Shown: one piece after another, positions 7,129 through 16,794 of the stretch
Position numbering within the stretch: position 1 is the stretch's first letter
How the letters are laid out: each line of letters begins with the position of its first letter
NCBI GenBank assembly: GCA_020850535.1
Contig: JADZEM010000004.1
Coordinates: forward strand, 1 to 64,000
Length of the DNA: 64,000 nt
Source: Chloroflexota bacterium
GTDB lineage: Bacteria > Chloroflexota > UBA6077 > JACCZL01
Direction: 5' to 3'
Program-made: the position numbers and the translations under genes
Notes under the pieces: model-generated
The model's input: only the letters and a program-made list of their open reading frames with translations
Told to the model about the DNA's origin: nothing
The model's database searches: none

Positions 7129-7896
7129 ATGTCGTGGAACTCGTTCAGGACCGATTCGCAGCAGGCCATCGTGGCCGGCATCACCACCATCACCGGCGGC
7201 AAGGGCGACCAGATTCACGCCTACGTCGCGCGCCCGGAGGGGCCAGGGCCGTTCCCCGGCGTCCTCCTGATGCACCATCTGCCCGGCTGGGACGAGCTCT
7301 ACATGGAGTTCGCTCGCCGGTTCGCGCAGCACGGCTACACGGCCGTCTGCCCCGACCTGTACTGCCGTGTCGGGCACGGCACGCCCGACGAGGTCGCGGC
7401 GAAGGCCCGCGCCGAAGGCGGCGCCGACGACAACGAGGTAGTCGCCGACGCCGACCAGGCGATCCAGTGGCTGCGGGCCCAGCCCACCAGCAACGGCAAG
7501 GTCGGCGTGGTCGGCACCTGCTCCGGCGGCCGGCATGCCCTGCTCGTCGCCTCGAAGCTGAAGAACGTGGACGCCTGCGTCGATCTTTGGGGCGGCCGCG
7601 TCGTGATGGCCCCTGACGCGCTCACGCCGCGGCTGCCGGTCGCGCCCATCGACCTGACCGCTGACCTGAGCTGCCCGCTGCTCGGCCTCTTCGGCAACGA
7701 TGACGCCGCGCCAACGCCGGCCGAAGTCGATCAACACGAGGCCGAGCTGAAGAAACACGGCAAGAACTACGAGTTCCACCGCTACGACGGCGCCGGGCAC
7801 GCCTTCTGGTACCACGACCGGCCCGTCTTCCGGCCGCAGCAGGCGATGGACGCCTGGGCAAAGACGTTCGACTTCCTCGGCCGCTACCTCTCGTAG
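7129..7896 (+). CDS. dienelactone hydrolase family protein
   Basis: 255 residues from the ATG at 7129, with GAGGGGG 9 bases upstream. An alpha/beta-hydrolase with the dienelactone hydrolase nucleophile: Cys131 in GTCSGGRH, acid at Asp191/192 (GNDD), and His224 in GAGHAFW. Such enzymes hydrolyse lactones or small esters in the cytoplasm. No aromatic degradation genes are nearby, so the physiological substrate is open. It is transcribed divergently from the MBL gene. Confidence 0.88.
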   Translation: MSWNSFRTDSQQAIVAGITTITGGKGDQIHAYVARPEGPGPFPGVLLMHHLPGWDELYMEFARRFAQHGYTAVCPDLYCRVGHGTPDEVAAKARAEGGADDNEVVADADQAIQWLRAQPTSNGKVGVVGTCSGGRHALLVASKLKNVDACVDLWGGRVVMAPDALTPRLPVAPIDLTADLSCPLLGLFGNDDAAPTPAEVDQHEAELKKHGKNYEFHRYDGAGHAFWYHDRPVFRPQQAMDAWAKTFDFLGRYLS

Positions 7897-7994
7897 AGGG
7901 CGCGGCCACGGACCAACAAGGCGGCGCTCAGCCCGTGACCTCGGGGAGGGCCTTCCCGGGCCGCCGAGGCATGCGCCGCTCGCTACGGCCCCGG

Positions 7995-9386
7995 TCAGCG
8001 GCTGCGTCGTTCCGACAGGAACGCCACCAGCGCGTCGAGGTCGTCTGGCGAGAGCATCTGGCCGTAGGCTGGCATATTGTTACCACCGTACAGGATGCGC
8101 CAGATCAGCTGCTCGCGCGTCAGCCGGTCGCCGACGAACGTCAGGTCTGGGCCGCGTTGGCCGCCCGCGCCGCCGACCAGGTGGCAGGCGAGGCAGGCCT
8201 CCGAGGCGAACAGCGCCGAGCCACGGGCGGCGTCGCCACGGAGGTCGCCCGAGACGCTCGCCGGCACCTCGGCGTGCAGCACCGGCGCCCACGGCGAGCG
8301 GTGGCCCTGCCACATCAGCGCACCGGCCGACAACCCGAAAAAGACGACCGTCGCGACAGCCCAGGGTCGCCGTTTCCAGCTCCGCTCGCCGGCCGGCGCG
8401 GTGAACGGCACGATCACCAGCAGGATGCCCAGCAACAGGGGCAACCCTACGATCACCAGACTTTCCAGGGCTGGCGGCGCGTAGCTCAGCAGCGCGAACA
8501 GCCACAGGAAGTACCAGTCCGGCTTCGGGTGCGCTTCGAGATTCGTGGGGTTGGCCTGCGGGCCCAGCTCGGGAGCGCCGAGCACCACGGCCAGCAGCAG
8601 CACCAGCGAGCCGGTCACCAGCGCGAAGACGACATCCTTCCAGGCAAAATCCGGCCAGAACGGGATGCCATCGCGGTGCAGCAGTTCGTCGTACTCCTGG
8701 CGATAGGTCTTCGGGTTGACCGGTCGACCGGGCCTTGGCATCTCGGACACGCCGTGGCGGATCACGAGGTACAGGTGCAAGCCAACCAGCACGAACATCG
8801 CGGCCGGGATCAGGAAGACGTGGGTTGCGTAGAACCGCGTGAGCGTCGCGCCGCCGACCGTCTGCCCGGCGATGATGATGTCAACCAGCAGATCGCCAAC
8901 CAGCGGCACCCGCGAGGCCATCGACGCCATCAGCGAGACCGCCCAGTAGGCATCCTGGTTCCAACGCAGCAACTGGCCGGTGAACGCCATCGCCAACGTC
9001 ATGCCCAGCAGGACCACGCCCGTCAGCCAGTTGACCTCGCGCGGGAACTTGAACGCGCCGATCAGGAAGACGTGCGCGAGGTGGGCGAACGCCAGCACGA
9101 CCATCGCCGACGACCCCCAGTAGTGCAGGCCCCGCACGACGTTGCCGAACACCGCTCGATTGGTGATGAAGTCCAGCGACTCGTAGGCGGCATTGGGGGC
9201 CGGCACGTAGGTGAACGCCAGCGCCACGCCCGTCACCACCTGCACGATGAACGCGATCAGCGTGGCGCTGCCCAGCACGTACCACCAGTTCACCTTCGGA
9301 ACCGGATGCACGACAATCGGCCAGATCGCCGACGACCAGCCGATCCGGTCGTCGAGCCAGGCCCAGGCGCGCTTGAGGAGCTTCAT
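7995..9386 (-). CDS. cytochrome b with fused C-terminal cytochrome c domain
   Basis: 463 residues from the ATG at 9386. The N-terminal part is a four-helix cytochrome b core with haem ligands His88/His102 and His189/His204. The 14 and 15 residue spacings match cytochrome b6 rather than mitochondrial cytochrome b. A PKPDWYF segment and three further helices correspond to subunit IV. The last ~90 residues hold a CLACH haem c site and a NNMPAYG axial Met loop. So b6, subunit IV and a c-type electron acceptor are one polypeptide. It is the last gene of a run with Rieske and cytochrome oxidase genes, 8 bases after the Rieske stop. Confidence 0.9.
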   Translation of the reverse strand: MKLLKRAWAWLDDRIGWSSAIWPIVVHPVPKVNWWYVLGSATLIAFIVQVVTGVALAFTYVPAPNAAYESLDFITNRAVFGNVVRGLHYWGSSAMVVLAFAHLAHVFLIGAFKFPREVNWLTGVVLLGMTLAMAFTGQLLRWNQDAYWAVSLMASMASRVPLVGDLLVDIIIAGQTVGGATLTRFYATHVFLIPAAMFVLVGLHLYLVIRHGVSEMPRPGRPVNPKTYRQEYDELLHRDGIPFWPDFAWKDVVFALVTGSLVLLLAVVLGAPELGPQANPTNLEAHPKPDWYFLWLFALLSYAPPALESLVIVGLPLLLGILLVIVPFTAPAGERSWKRRPWAVATVVFFGLSAGALMWQGHRSPWAPVLHAEVPASVSGDLRGDAARGSALFASEACLACHLVGGAGGQRGPDLTFVGDRLTREQLIWRILYGGNNMPAYGQMLSPDDLDALVAFLSERRSR

Positions 9387-9394
9387 GCCGGGCC

Positions 9395-9910
9395 TCAGTC
9401 TCCGCCGATGGGGACGCGACGCGTCAGCACCTGGACGTTCGCGCCCTGCACCCGCACGTCGTACCGCGGGAGCGGGCGGGGCGGCGGCCCGGCTGCCACC
9501 CGGCCATCGCCGTAGAAGACGCCGCCGTGGCACGGGCAGAGGAAGATCTTCGCCTGCGCCTGCCAGTTCACGGGGCAGGCGAGGTGCGTGCAGTTCACGG
9601 CGAACGCGGTGAAGTCGGTCTGGCCGTCCCGGCGCAGCCAGATGGCCGTCCTGGTGGTCTCGCCGGCCCAGGGCAACGGTGACGGGTCTTCGATGGCGAC
9701 CTGGACCGTCTCGCCGACCTTGAACGTGTCGGTCGTCCCGATGTTCAGCCAGACGCCCGGCGCGCGCCTGAGCAGCGGCGTCAACAGGTAGGCCAGGATC
9801 GGCACGCTCAGCACCAGGCCGATCAGGCCGCTCAGCAGCAGGCTCAGGCGGTTCAGGAAGGCACGTCGGTCGAGCAGGTCGGCGGTCGCCGTCTGCGCGC
9901 GATCAGTCAT
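9395..9910 (-). CDS. Rieske iron-sulfur protein
   Basis: 171 residues. One N-terminal membrane helix (about 20-45) is followed by a soluble domain with the [2Fe-2S] ligands and disulfide cysteines CTHLAC (107-112) and CPCHGG (125-130). It should dock on the cytochrome b encoded directly downstream and pass quinol electrons to a c-type haem. Its start overlaps the preceding small membrane gene by 8 bases. Confidence 0.92.
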   Translation of the reverse strand: MTDRAQTATADLLDRRAFLNRLSLLLSGLIGLVLSVPILAYLLTPLLRRAPGVWLNIGTTDTFKVGETVQVAIEDPSPLPWAGETTRTAIWLRRDGQTDFTAFAVNCTHLACPVNWQAQAKIFLCPCHGGVFYGDGRVAAGPPPRPLPRYDVRVQGANVQVLTRRVPIGGD

Positions 9911-10121
9911 GGCGCATCTCCCCGATCCAGGTCGCCAGCGCCCAGCCCATCGTCGCGATCCCGACGATGCTGAAGATCAGGTTCGTGAGCAGCCCGAAAC
10001 CCAGCAGCCCGATGCCGGCCGCCAGCGCGATCGGCGCGAGCGACTCATGCGGGAGGACGTGCTCAACCGCCCCGCCATGCGCCGCGTCTGGACGGTCGTT
10101 CGCTCGCTGCTCTCCTGCCAT
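9903..10121 (-). CDS. small two-helix membrane protein of the respiratory operon
   Basis: 72 residues from the ATG at 10121. A hydrophilic N-terminus of about 30 residues precedes two hydrophobic segments and a short basic/acidic tail. Its place between the oxidase and the Rieske gene and its size match the small subunit IV-like proteins that accompany caa3 oxidases. That assignment rests on context, since the sequence itself has no diagnostic motif. It overlaps the Rieske start by 8 bases. Confidence 0.65.
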   Translation of the reverse strand: MAGEQRANDRPDAAHGGAVEHVLPHESLAPIALAAGIGLLGFGLLTNLIFSIVGIATMGWALATWIGEMRHD

Positions 10122-10177
10122 CCCCACTCCCTCGCTCAGGACTGCGCTGCTCGCTCGCTCACAGCGCGGATCGGTGC

Positions 10178-12439
10178 CTACATCACCCACGCCAACAGGT
10201 ACACGGTCGAGAAGACGACGACCCACACGCCGTCCACGAAGTGCCAGTACCACGAGACGGATTCGACCGCGCCGAGGTGCCGACCGTCTCGGAACGCGCC
10301 GCGCGCGGACAGCCCGCCGACGATCCCCAGTGCCAGCAGCCCGATCAGCACGTGCAGACCGTGGAATCCGGTCAGCGTGAAGAACGCCGAACTGAACAGG
10401 TTACTGCTCAGTCGGACACCTTCGCGGTAGAGGGTCGCGTACTCCAGGAGCTGACCGCCGACGAACACCGCGCCGAGGGCGACCGTGACCCCGAGCCAGA
10501 TCTGAAACCCGCGATGGTCGCCGTGGTGCAGCCGCCGCTCGGCCATCACGACGGTCGCGCTGCTGGCGAACAGCGCGATGCTGAAAAGGCCAGTGGTCAC
10601 GATATCCAGGTCGTGTGGGCCAAACCCGCCGGCGTCGCGGGTGCGGTAGTACAGGAACGCCGTCAGCAGGCCGCCGAAGAAGAAGCTCTCCGAGGCGATG
10701 AAGATGTACATGCCGAGCAGCGATGCGCGCGTGCGTGCCAGAAAGCTGCCGTCGTCGGTGGCGGCGCGGAGGGCGCTCTCGCCGGGCCGCTTCTCCTCCT
10801 CGCGCTGCTCGTCGGTGGCGTGGGCGAGATCCCAGAGCGGCCGGGCGCCGCGGACCGGCGGCAGACTCTCGAAGTTGTAGGCTGGCGGCGGGGAGGTCGT
10901 GGCCCATTCGAGCGTCCAGGCATCCCACGGGTTGTCGCCAGCCAGCCGGCCGCGCCGTAGGCTGTAGAGGATGTTCACCACGAGCAGCAGCACGCCCGCC
11001 GCCGTCACCAGCGCGCCGATGGTGACCAGGACGTTGATCGGCCCCCACCAGGGCAGATCCGGGTAGGTGTAGACGCGGCGCGGCATCCCCATCAGCCCGA
11101 CGACGTGCATCGGGAAGAACGTCAGGTTGACGCCGACAATCGTGAGCCAGAACTGCCACTTCCCGAGGCGCTCGTCCAGCATGCGGCCGCTCATCTTGGG
11201 GAACCAGTAGTAGAGGCCGCCCAACGATGCGAAGACCGTGCCCGGGAAGAGGACGTAGTGGAAGTGCGCCACCACGTAGTAGGTGTCGGAGGTCTGCCAG
11301 TCGATCGGGACGGTGGCGAAGTGGACGCCCGTCACGCCGCCAATCGGGAACATGATCAAGAGGGCCAGCGCATACATCATCGGGATGGTGAAGCGGATGC
11401 GACCGCCCCAGATCGTCGCCAGCCAGTTGAGGATCTTCACACCGGTCGGGATCGCGATCACCATCGTGGTGGCGCCGAAGAAGGCGTCCGGGATGAACCC
11501 CATGCCCGCCGTGAACATGTGGTGCGCCCAGACGAGCATCGAGTAGAAGGCGATGAACATCCCCGAGCCGACGACGAACGGATAGCCGAAGATGCGCTTG
11601 CCGGCGAACACGGGCACGATCTCGGAGATCATCCCGAAGGCCGGCAGGATCAGGATGTAGACCTCGGGGTGCCCGAAGAACCAGAACAGGTGCTGCCAGA
11701 GCAGCGGGTCCGCTCCGAGCGCCGCGTTGTAGAAGTGCGTCCCGAAGAACCGGTCGAACAGCAGCATGATCTGGGCGGCAGCCAGCGGCGGCAGCGCGTA
11801 CAGGGCGATGATCGAGGTGGCGACGGCCATCCAGGTGAAGATCGGCAGCCGGAACGCCGTCAGGCCGGGCGCGCGCAGTTTGGCGACGGTCACCACGACG
11901 TTGACGGCGGTCGCGATGCTTCCGACGGCCGTCACCAGCAGGCTGATCACCCAGAAATCGACGCCTTGCCCTGTCGAGTACGGTCGGACGGTCAGCGGCG
12001 CGTAGGCGTACCAGCCCATGTCCGGGGCGGCGTTCAGCAGAAAGCTGAAGTGGAGGATCAGCGAGCCGAAGAGGAACGTCCAGTAGCTGAGGGCGTTCAG
12101 CCGGGGGAACGCCATGTCGTGCGCGCCGATCTGCAGTGGCACGATGTAGTTGATGAATCCGAAGAGGATCGGCATGCCGACCAGGAAGACCATGGTCGTG
12201 CCGTGCATCGTGAACAGGACGTTGTAGGCGTGCGGACTGAGGAACTCCAGACGCGGCCAGGTCAGCTGCACCCGCATCAGCAGCGCTTCGAAGCCAGCCA
12301 CGGCCAGGAACAGGACGCCTGTCGCGATGTAGAGGAGGCCGATGCGCTTGTGGTCGGTGGTGGCGAGCCAGGAGAGCAGCCCCTGGAAGCGCTCGGCGGG
12401 GCGGGAGGCCTCGGGGAGAGGATGCGCCACGGCGGCCAT
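10178..12439 (-). CDS. cytochrome c oxidase subunit I-III fusion (CoxA-CoxC)
   Basis: 753 residues. The first ~560 residues are subunit I: MHGTTMVF (low-spin haem ligand), WFFGHPEVY with the CuB His and cross-linking Tyr, WAHHMF with two more CuB His, and HFHYVLF. The remainder, after a charged linker, is a subunit III region with SESFFF and LTGFHGLHV. Fused CoxA-CoxC is known in caa3 oxidases. The enzyme reduces oxygen at the membrane using electrons from the CuA/haem c subunit encoded immediately upstream; its ATG lies 2 bases after the coxB stop. Confidence 0.95.
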   Translation of the reverse strand: MAAVAHPLPEASRPAERFQGLLSWLATTDHKRIGLLYIATGVLFLAVAGFEALLMRVQLTWPRLEFLSPHAYNVLFTMHGTTMVFLVGMPILFGFINYIVPLQIGAHDMAFPRLNALSYWTFLFGSLILHFSFLLNAAPDMGWYAYAPLTVRPYSTGQGVDFWVISLLVTAVGSIATAVNVVVTVAKLRAPGLTAFRLPIFTWMAVATSIIALYALPPLAAAQIMLLFDRFFGTHFYNAALGADPLLWQHLFWFFGHPEVYILILPAFGMISEIVPVFAGKRIFGYPFVVGSGMFIAFYSMLVWAHHMFTAGMGFIPDAFFGATTMVIAIPTGVKILNWLATIWGGRIRFTIPMMYALALLIMFPIGGVTGVHFATVPIDWQTSDTYYVVAHFHYVLFPGTVFASLGGLYYWFPKMSGRMLDERLGKWQFWLTIVGVNLTFFPMHVVGLMGMPRRVYTYPDLPWWGPINVLVTIGALVTAAGVLLLVVNILYSLRRGRLAGDNPWDAWTLEWATTSPPPAYNFESLPPVRGARPLWDLAHATDEQREEEKRPGESALRAATDDGSFLARTRASLLGMYIFIASESFFFGGLLTAFLYYRTRDAGGFGPHDLDIVTTGLFSIALFASSATVVMAERRLHHGDHRGFQIWLGVTVALGAVFVGGQLLEYATLYREGVRLSSNLFSSAFFTLTGFHGLHVLIGLLALGIVGGLSARGAFRDGRHLGAVESVSWYWHFVDGVWVVVFSTVYLLAWVM

Positions 12440-12441
12440 CG

Positions 12442-13437
12442 CTACTTCAGCCCTCCCAGATACTCGACCAGCGCCCGCAGATCGTCCTCCGGCAGGTCGG
12501 GGTAGCCGGGCATCAGTGCGCCCGGCTTGATCCGCCCCGGCTCGACGATCCAGGAGCGCAGCTCGTCGGGCGAGTTGCCCAGCACGCCCGCGCCAAGGGT
12601 CGTGCGCGATCCGACATGCGAGAGGTCGGGACCGACGCGGGCATCGCTCACGCCCTGGATCGCGTGGCAGCTCACGCAGGTGTTCTGCTGGAACACCTGC
12701 TGTCCGCGCGCCGAAGACTGGGCCGGCCGCTGGTTGCGGGTCACCCAGGCCTGAAACTCGGCGGGCGGCGACGCGACTGCTCGAATCCGCATCCAGGCGT
12801 GCTGCGTGCCGCAAAACTCGGTGCACGCCCCGTCGAAGGTGCCGGCCTCGTTGACGACGACGTTCATGTGCGTGGTTCGGTTGGGCGTGTTGTCCTTCTT
12901 CCAACCGAACTGCGGGATCCAGAAGTTGTGGACGACGTCGGCCGACTCCAGCTCCAGCCGAACCGGCTGCCCGACCGGCAGGTGCAGCTCGTTGGCGGTG
13001 ATGATCCCGAGCTCAGGGTACTGGTACTCGAACCACCACTGATGCGCGATGACGCGGACGCGCAGCGAGGTCGCCGCCTCGGCCTCGACGGTCGACATGG
13101 ACCTGACCATCAGGACGAACAACAGCACCAGCAGCAGGGCCGGCGCGCCGGTCCAGGCCAGCTCAAGGCGGGTATTGCCGTGGATCTGAGGCGGATCAGG
13201 GGCGCCAGGGCGGTCGCGGAACTTGAACATGGCATAGACGACGGCACAGCCGACGGCCCCGGCCACCAGGAACGCCAGCCCCAGCTCGAACATGAAGAGC
13301 CAGTGGACAGCGTCGCCCTGCGTCGTGACGGGCGCCAGGCCGTCGATGCGCGTGCAGCCAGCGGCCAGCAGGGCCAGCGCTCCCCCGAGGAGGGTGGCTG
13401 ACGGCAGGGTACGCCGAGTGGAGTGGTGACTGCCCAA
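12442..13437 (-). CDS. cytochrome c oxidase subunit II with cytochrome c domain (CoxB)
   Basis: 331 residues from a TTG at 13437, chosen because GGAGAGGG precedes it and a lipoprotein signal (LALLAAGC, Cys28) follows at the right distance. Two membrane helices are followed by the CuA cupredoxin: His170, Cys205, Cys209, His213 and Met216 (CTEFCGTQHAWM). A C-terminal haem c site, CVSCH at 254-258, makes it a caa3-type subunit. It is the first gene of the oxidase-bc operon. The unusual start codon is not certain. Confidence 0.92.
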   Translation of the reverse strand: MGSHHSTRRTLPSATLLGGALALLAAGCTRIDGLAPVTTQGDAVHWLFMFELGLAFLVAGAVGCAVVYAMFKFRDRPGAPDPPQIHGNTRLELAWTGAPALLLVLLFVLMVRSMSTVEAEAATSLRVRVIAHQWWFEYQYPELGIITANELHLPVGQPVRLELESADVVHNFWIPQFGWKKDNTPNRTTHMNVVVNEAGTFDGACTEFCGTQHAWMRIRAVASPPAEFQAWVTRNQRPAQSSARGQQVFQQNTCVSCHAIQGVSDARVGPDLSHVGSRTTLGAGVLGNSPDELRSWIVEPGRIKPGALMPGYPDLPEDDLRALVEYLGGLK

Positions 13438-13760
13438 GGAGCCCTCTCCGCATCGACCGGGGCCCGGCCGTGCAGGGCAGCCGCTGCTGCACAGAGCGTG
13501 CCACGCAGGGCCGACGCCCGAGCAACCAGCGCACACATCTGACGAGCGGCACGACGCCGAGACGACGACGCCCAGCCACGGTCTCAGGAACAGAACTGAA
13601 GCCCCAGGGACATGGCAACGTCGTCGTGCATGGTGTCGTGAATGGTCGCCTCTCCTTCGCCACGACCATCGCGAGTCAGAATCCGCGCGCGGAGGATGCG
13701 CCGTGCCACGTCGCCGTGCGCGAGGCGGCGGCCTCGGGTAGAATTGTGGGACGCGCCCTC
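13438..13760. other. spacer upstream of the oxidase operon and tRNA-Ser
   Basis: I see no supported gene here. It should hold the promoter of the minus-strand respiratory operon and of the plus-strand tRNA-Ser, but no clear -35/-10 pair can be picked out by eye. Confidence 0.5.
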
Positions 13761-13843
13761 GGAGGGGTGTCAGAGCGGTTTAATGTGGGCGTCTTGAAAA
13801 CGCCTGTGCGCAAGCACCGGGGGTTCGAATCCCTCCCCCTCCG
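13761..13843 (+). tRNA. tRNA-Ser (TGA)
   Basis: Acceptor GGAGGGG pairs with CCCCTCC at 13836-13842 and G follows as discriminator. The anticodon stem GGCGT/ACGCC carries loop CTTGAAA (anticodon TGA). A long variable arm (TGTGCGCAAGCA) and GGGTTCGAATCCC T-arm fit class II tRNA-Ser. CCA is not encoded. Confidence 0.95.
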
Positions 13844-13979
13844 CCTTTCGACCGGCCCTGGCCGCCGCCAGCGAGCTGCCGAGGCCTGACGTCGCCGTGT
13901 CGGTAATCCGCCGGCGAGCCGGCCGACATCCGGTACACTGCCCCGGCCGCCCTCTTCGGGCCTCGGGAGAGTCCGACTC

Positions 13980-15266
13980 GTGCACGTGCATCCGCTGAAC
14001 CGTGCGGTCTCCGTCGTCGCCGCGTTCCTGCTGCTCGGCCTGACGCTGCTCCCGCGCCCGCAGTCCGTCGCGGCGCAGCAGCCCCTCTTCGTCCTCCCAA
14101 TCCTGGACGGCACGGTCACCGAGGCGCGCGTCCGCGACGTCCAGAGCCGGCTTGGGGATGGCAGCGGCGGCGTCAAGGTCGGGTTCAGCGGCGTCTACCG
14201 CTACATGGCCGAGGTCGAAGGGCCTGACGAGCGCGACGAAGACCCCGACATCCACTACAAGCCGAAGATGGATGGGCTGGAGCGCATCGCGAACGCTGCG
14301 AGGGCCGCCAACGCCCCGTTCCTCGTCCACCTCAACGGCGGGCGCTGGGCCGGCGGCGGGCCGCTGGTTGACCGCTTGATGGGCGATCCCCGCCTGATGG
14401 CCTGGGATCAGAACGACGTGGCATGGTCGTATCCGAAGGACGGCGAGTATCACTTCTCGCTGGGCGCATACAACGAGCTGGTGCGCCGCTACAAGAAGCG
14501 GAACCTCCAGATGGCCGCCGCCTGGCTGGCGCAGTTCAAAGCCGGGCCAGACGGGCATCTGCTGGTCGGAGTCTCGACCGACTCCGAGGTTCTGATCAAC
14601 ACCCACCCCTGGTACGACTACAACCCCATCGTCCTCGAGGAGTTCATGCACTGGCTCCAGGGCGGCGAGATCTACGACAGGGGCGGCCGCTGGGAGGGGC
14701 AGGGTCTCAACCTCGGCCTCTCAACCCTGAACCGACGCTGGGGCGCCAACTACGCACGCTGGCGAGACGTCACAGCGCCGCGCACACCGTCTGACTCCCA
14801 GCAGTGGAAGGACTGGCTGACGTTCCGCGCGCTGCTGGTCGATCACAACGTGCAGGAGCAGGTGGACTGGGTCCGCGAGGCCGGGCTGACCAGCGTGACC
14901 ATCTACGCGCATCAGAGTCCCGAGCTGGACGTGGATGTCGCCGCCGACACGCTCGCGTCGGCCCAGGTCACGGGCGGCGGAACGGGCATCACCACCTACG
15001 GCGAGAACGCCGGCAGCGCCGCCCTTTTCGAGAAGGTCCGTGGCTTCGGTGCACCCTGGGGCATCTTCGAGTACAACCCGCGCACCGAAGACGAGGGCAC
15101 GGCGCTGGCTGCCCTGGAGAACGTCCGGGGGTTCGGTGCGTCCATCATCTGCCCGTACCACTGGGACGACCTCGGCGGCGAGAATGAGGTCGGCTACACC
15201 ATCCGGGGGACAGCGTTCGAGCGAGCGCTCAAGACGTTCGTAGCACAGTCAGGGACGGCTCGCTAG
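13980..15266 (+). CDS. secreted putative TIM-barrel protein (glycoside hydrolase-like)
   Basis: 428 residues from a GTG preceded by GGGAGAG. The first ~35 residues form a signal peptide ending near VAAQQP. The mature part has features of a beta/alpha barrel seen in glycosidases: FLVHLNGGRW, AWDQNDV, VGVSTDSEV, FEYNPRTED and IICPYHW. I cannot assign a family or the two catalytic acids with confidence. It stands alone between tRNA-Ser and the convergent folC operon. An extracellular carbohydrate role is an inference. Confidence 0.6.
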   Translation: MHVHPLNRAVSVVAAFLLLGLTLLPRPQSVAAQQPLFVLPILDGTVTEARVRDVQSRLGDGSGGVKVGFSGVYRYMAEVEGPDERDEDPDIHYKPKMDGLERIANAARAANAPFLVHLNGGRWAGGGPLVDRLMGDPRLMAWDQNDVAWSYPKDGEYHFSLGAYNELVRRYKKRNLQMAAAWLAQFKAGPDGHLLVGVSTDSEVLINTHPWYDYNPIVLEEFMHWLQGGEIYDRGGRWEGQGLNLGLSTLNRRWGANYARWRDVTAPRTPSDSQQWKDWLTFRALLVDHNVQEQVDWVREAGLTSVTIYAHQSPELDVDVAADTLASAQVTGGGTGITTYGENAGSAALFEKVRGFGAPWGIFEYNPRTEDEGTALAALENVRGFGASIICPYHWDDLGGENEVGYTIRGTAFERALKTFVAQSGTAR

Positions 15267-15351
15267 CCCGAGTCCAGGCCGACCGAGCCGTGCGGCTGCG
15301 GCCTGTCCCGGCCCCGTAGCACCTGGAAACGGACGGGAGGCGTGCCCCGCC

Positions 15352-16794
15352 CTACGGTTCGGATTCCAGGCCGCCGGCTCGCAGCCACGCCTGCCGGGCG
15401 GCGCCGGTCACCACGCCAGCCAGCCCGAGCGACGCCCGCGCCTCGCTGGCCGTCGCGAACGATCCCGTCACCACCACCGCCCCATCCGGTCCGGCGAGCT
15501 TGCGGGCCTGCGCGATGCCGGCCGCCACGGACGACGACCGCTTCACGGGCAGGTCGCCGATCAACGCGCAGGCCGCGCCCAGGTGCTCGGCCGGCAGCGC
15601 GCGCGGGCTTGTCGGCGTCACGACGATAACGCCGTCCGCCAGCGGCAGCAGCTCGCGCAGGATGGGCGGGGCGTCCTTGTCCCGGAGGATCCCGAGCACC
15701 AACCAGACCGGCCTCGTCTGCCAGTGCCCAAGCTCCTCGGCGAGGGCACGTGCCGAGTCGATGTTGTGGGCTGCATCGATCAGCACGCGCGGTCGGAGCC
15801 GCACCAGCTCCAGGCGGGCCGGCAGCCAGGCGGCGGCCAATCCCTGTTCCACGGCCCGCGCCGTGAGCGGCAGGCCACGATCAGTCAGCGCATCCGCCGC
15901 GGCCACCGCCAGCGCCGCATTCTGACGCTGGTGCTCGCCGATTCCTTCGAGCAATTGCGCCAGTCCGGGACGAGTGCGGAACCGCTTGCCCGACGCGAGC
16001 CGACCGACAACCTGCTCGGAGCCGTCGTCTGCCAGCACGATCCGCAATGGCGAGACCGTTCGCAGATGCGCGCCGACCCGCTCGCACTGTCGTTCGACCA
16101 CCGCCTGGGCTGATGGACGCTGGCGGACCGAGAGTACGGGCTGGCCCGGCCGCACGATGGCCGACTTCTCGCCTGCGATCTCAGCCAGGGTGCGACCCAG
16201 GATCTGGCGATGGTCCAGTCCGATGCGGGCGATGACCGCCACGTCGGTGTCGAGGGCGTTCGTGGCGTCGAGCCGGCCGCCCAGCCCGACTTCGGCGATC
16301 ATCAGGTCAACGCCGGCCTCGGCCCCCAGCAACGCCGCCAGGACCGTTGTCAGCTCGAAGGTGGTCGGCGCGCCGGCCTCCGGGTGCAGCGCTGCGAACC
16401 GGCCGACCAGCACGCGGAGCCGGTCAACGCCATCGGCGAAACGCTCTGGGTCCACCGGCTGTCCGTCGATCCGGATGCGCTCGCGGTACTCGTGCAGGTG
16501 CGGCTGGGTGTAGACCGCCGTCCGCCAGCCGGCCGCCAGCACGACAGCTTCGAGGTAGGCAACCGTCGATCCCTTGCCCTTGGTGCCCGCCACGTGGACG
16601 ATGCGCAGCGCCCGATCCGGCGCCCCGGCCAGGTCGAGCAGTCCACGCGTCCGGCCGAGCTTCCAGACCTCCTCCGGGGCGGCATCGCGGCTCCAGCCGA
16701 CGCCGCGCTCCCAATCCGAGAAGCGGAACAGCCAGGCGAGCGCCTCGCGCTCGCGGGGCGAGATCGACGGGCTCCCAGTCTCATGCGCCGTCAT
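15352..16794 (-). CDS. folC: folylpolyglutamate synthase / dihydrofolate synthase
   Basis: 480 residues, usual or slightly long for FolC. The Mur-ligase P-loop GTKGKGST is near residue 70 and TQPHLHEYRERI follows, as in FolC. IAEVGLGGRLDATN and the DAAHN of the C-terminal domain are also present. It adds glutamate to dihydropteroate or folate in the cytoplasm. Its start overlaps the stop of the HAD phosphatase gene by 4 bases (ATGA). Confidence 0.93.
   Translation of the reverse strand: MTAHETGSPSISPREREALAWLFRFSDWERGVGWSRDAAPEEVWKLGRTRGLLDLAGAPDRALRIVHVAGTKGKGSTVAYLEAVVLAAGWRTAVYTQPHLHEYRERIRIDGQPVDPERFADGVDRLRVLVGRFAALHPEAGAPTTFELTTVLAALLGAEAGVDLMIAEVGLGGRLDATNALDTDVAVIARIGLDHRQILGRTLAEIAGEKSAIVRPGQPVLSVRQRPSAQAVVERQCERVGAHLRTVSPLRIVLADDGSEQVVGRLASGKRFRTRPGLAQLLEGIGEHQRQNAALAVAAADALTDRGLPLTARAVEQGLAAAWLPARLELVRLRPRVLIDAAHNIDSARALAEELGHWQTRPVWLVLGILRDKDAPPILRELLPLADGVIVVTPTSPRALPAEHLGAACALIGDLPVKRSSSVAAGIAQARKLAGPDGAVVVTGSFATASEARASLGLAGVVTGAARQAWLRAGGLESEP

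Noticed and set aside
5850-7616. 588-codon plus-strand ORF spanning the MBL gene and heptamer array
   Set aside because: It is antisense to the MBL gene and stays open through the heptamer only because that repeat has no stop in any frame.
7935-9515. 526-codon plus-strand ORF opposite the cytochrome b gene
   Set aside because: It is the antisense shadow of a clear cytochrome b-cytochrome c gene; its composition is low-complexity His/Arg/Gln typical of GC-rich shadow frames.
11105-12505. 466-codon plus-strand ORF opposite CoxA
   Set aside because: Antisense of a well-identified oxidase gene, with no domain of its own.
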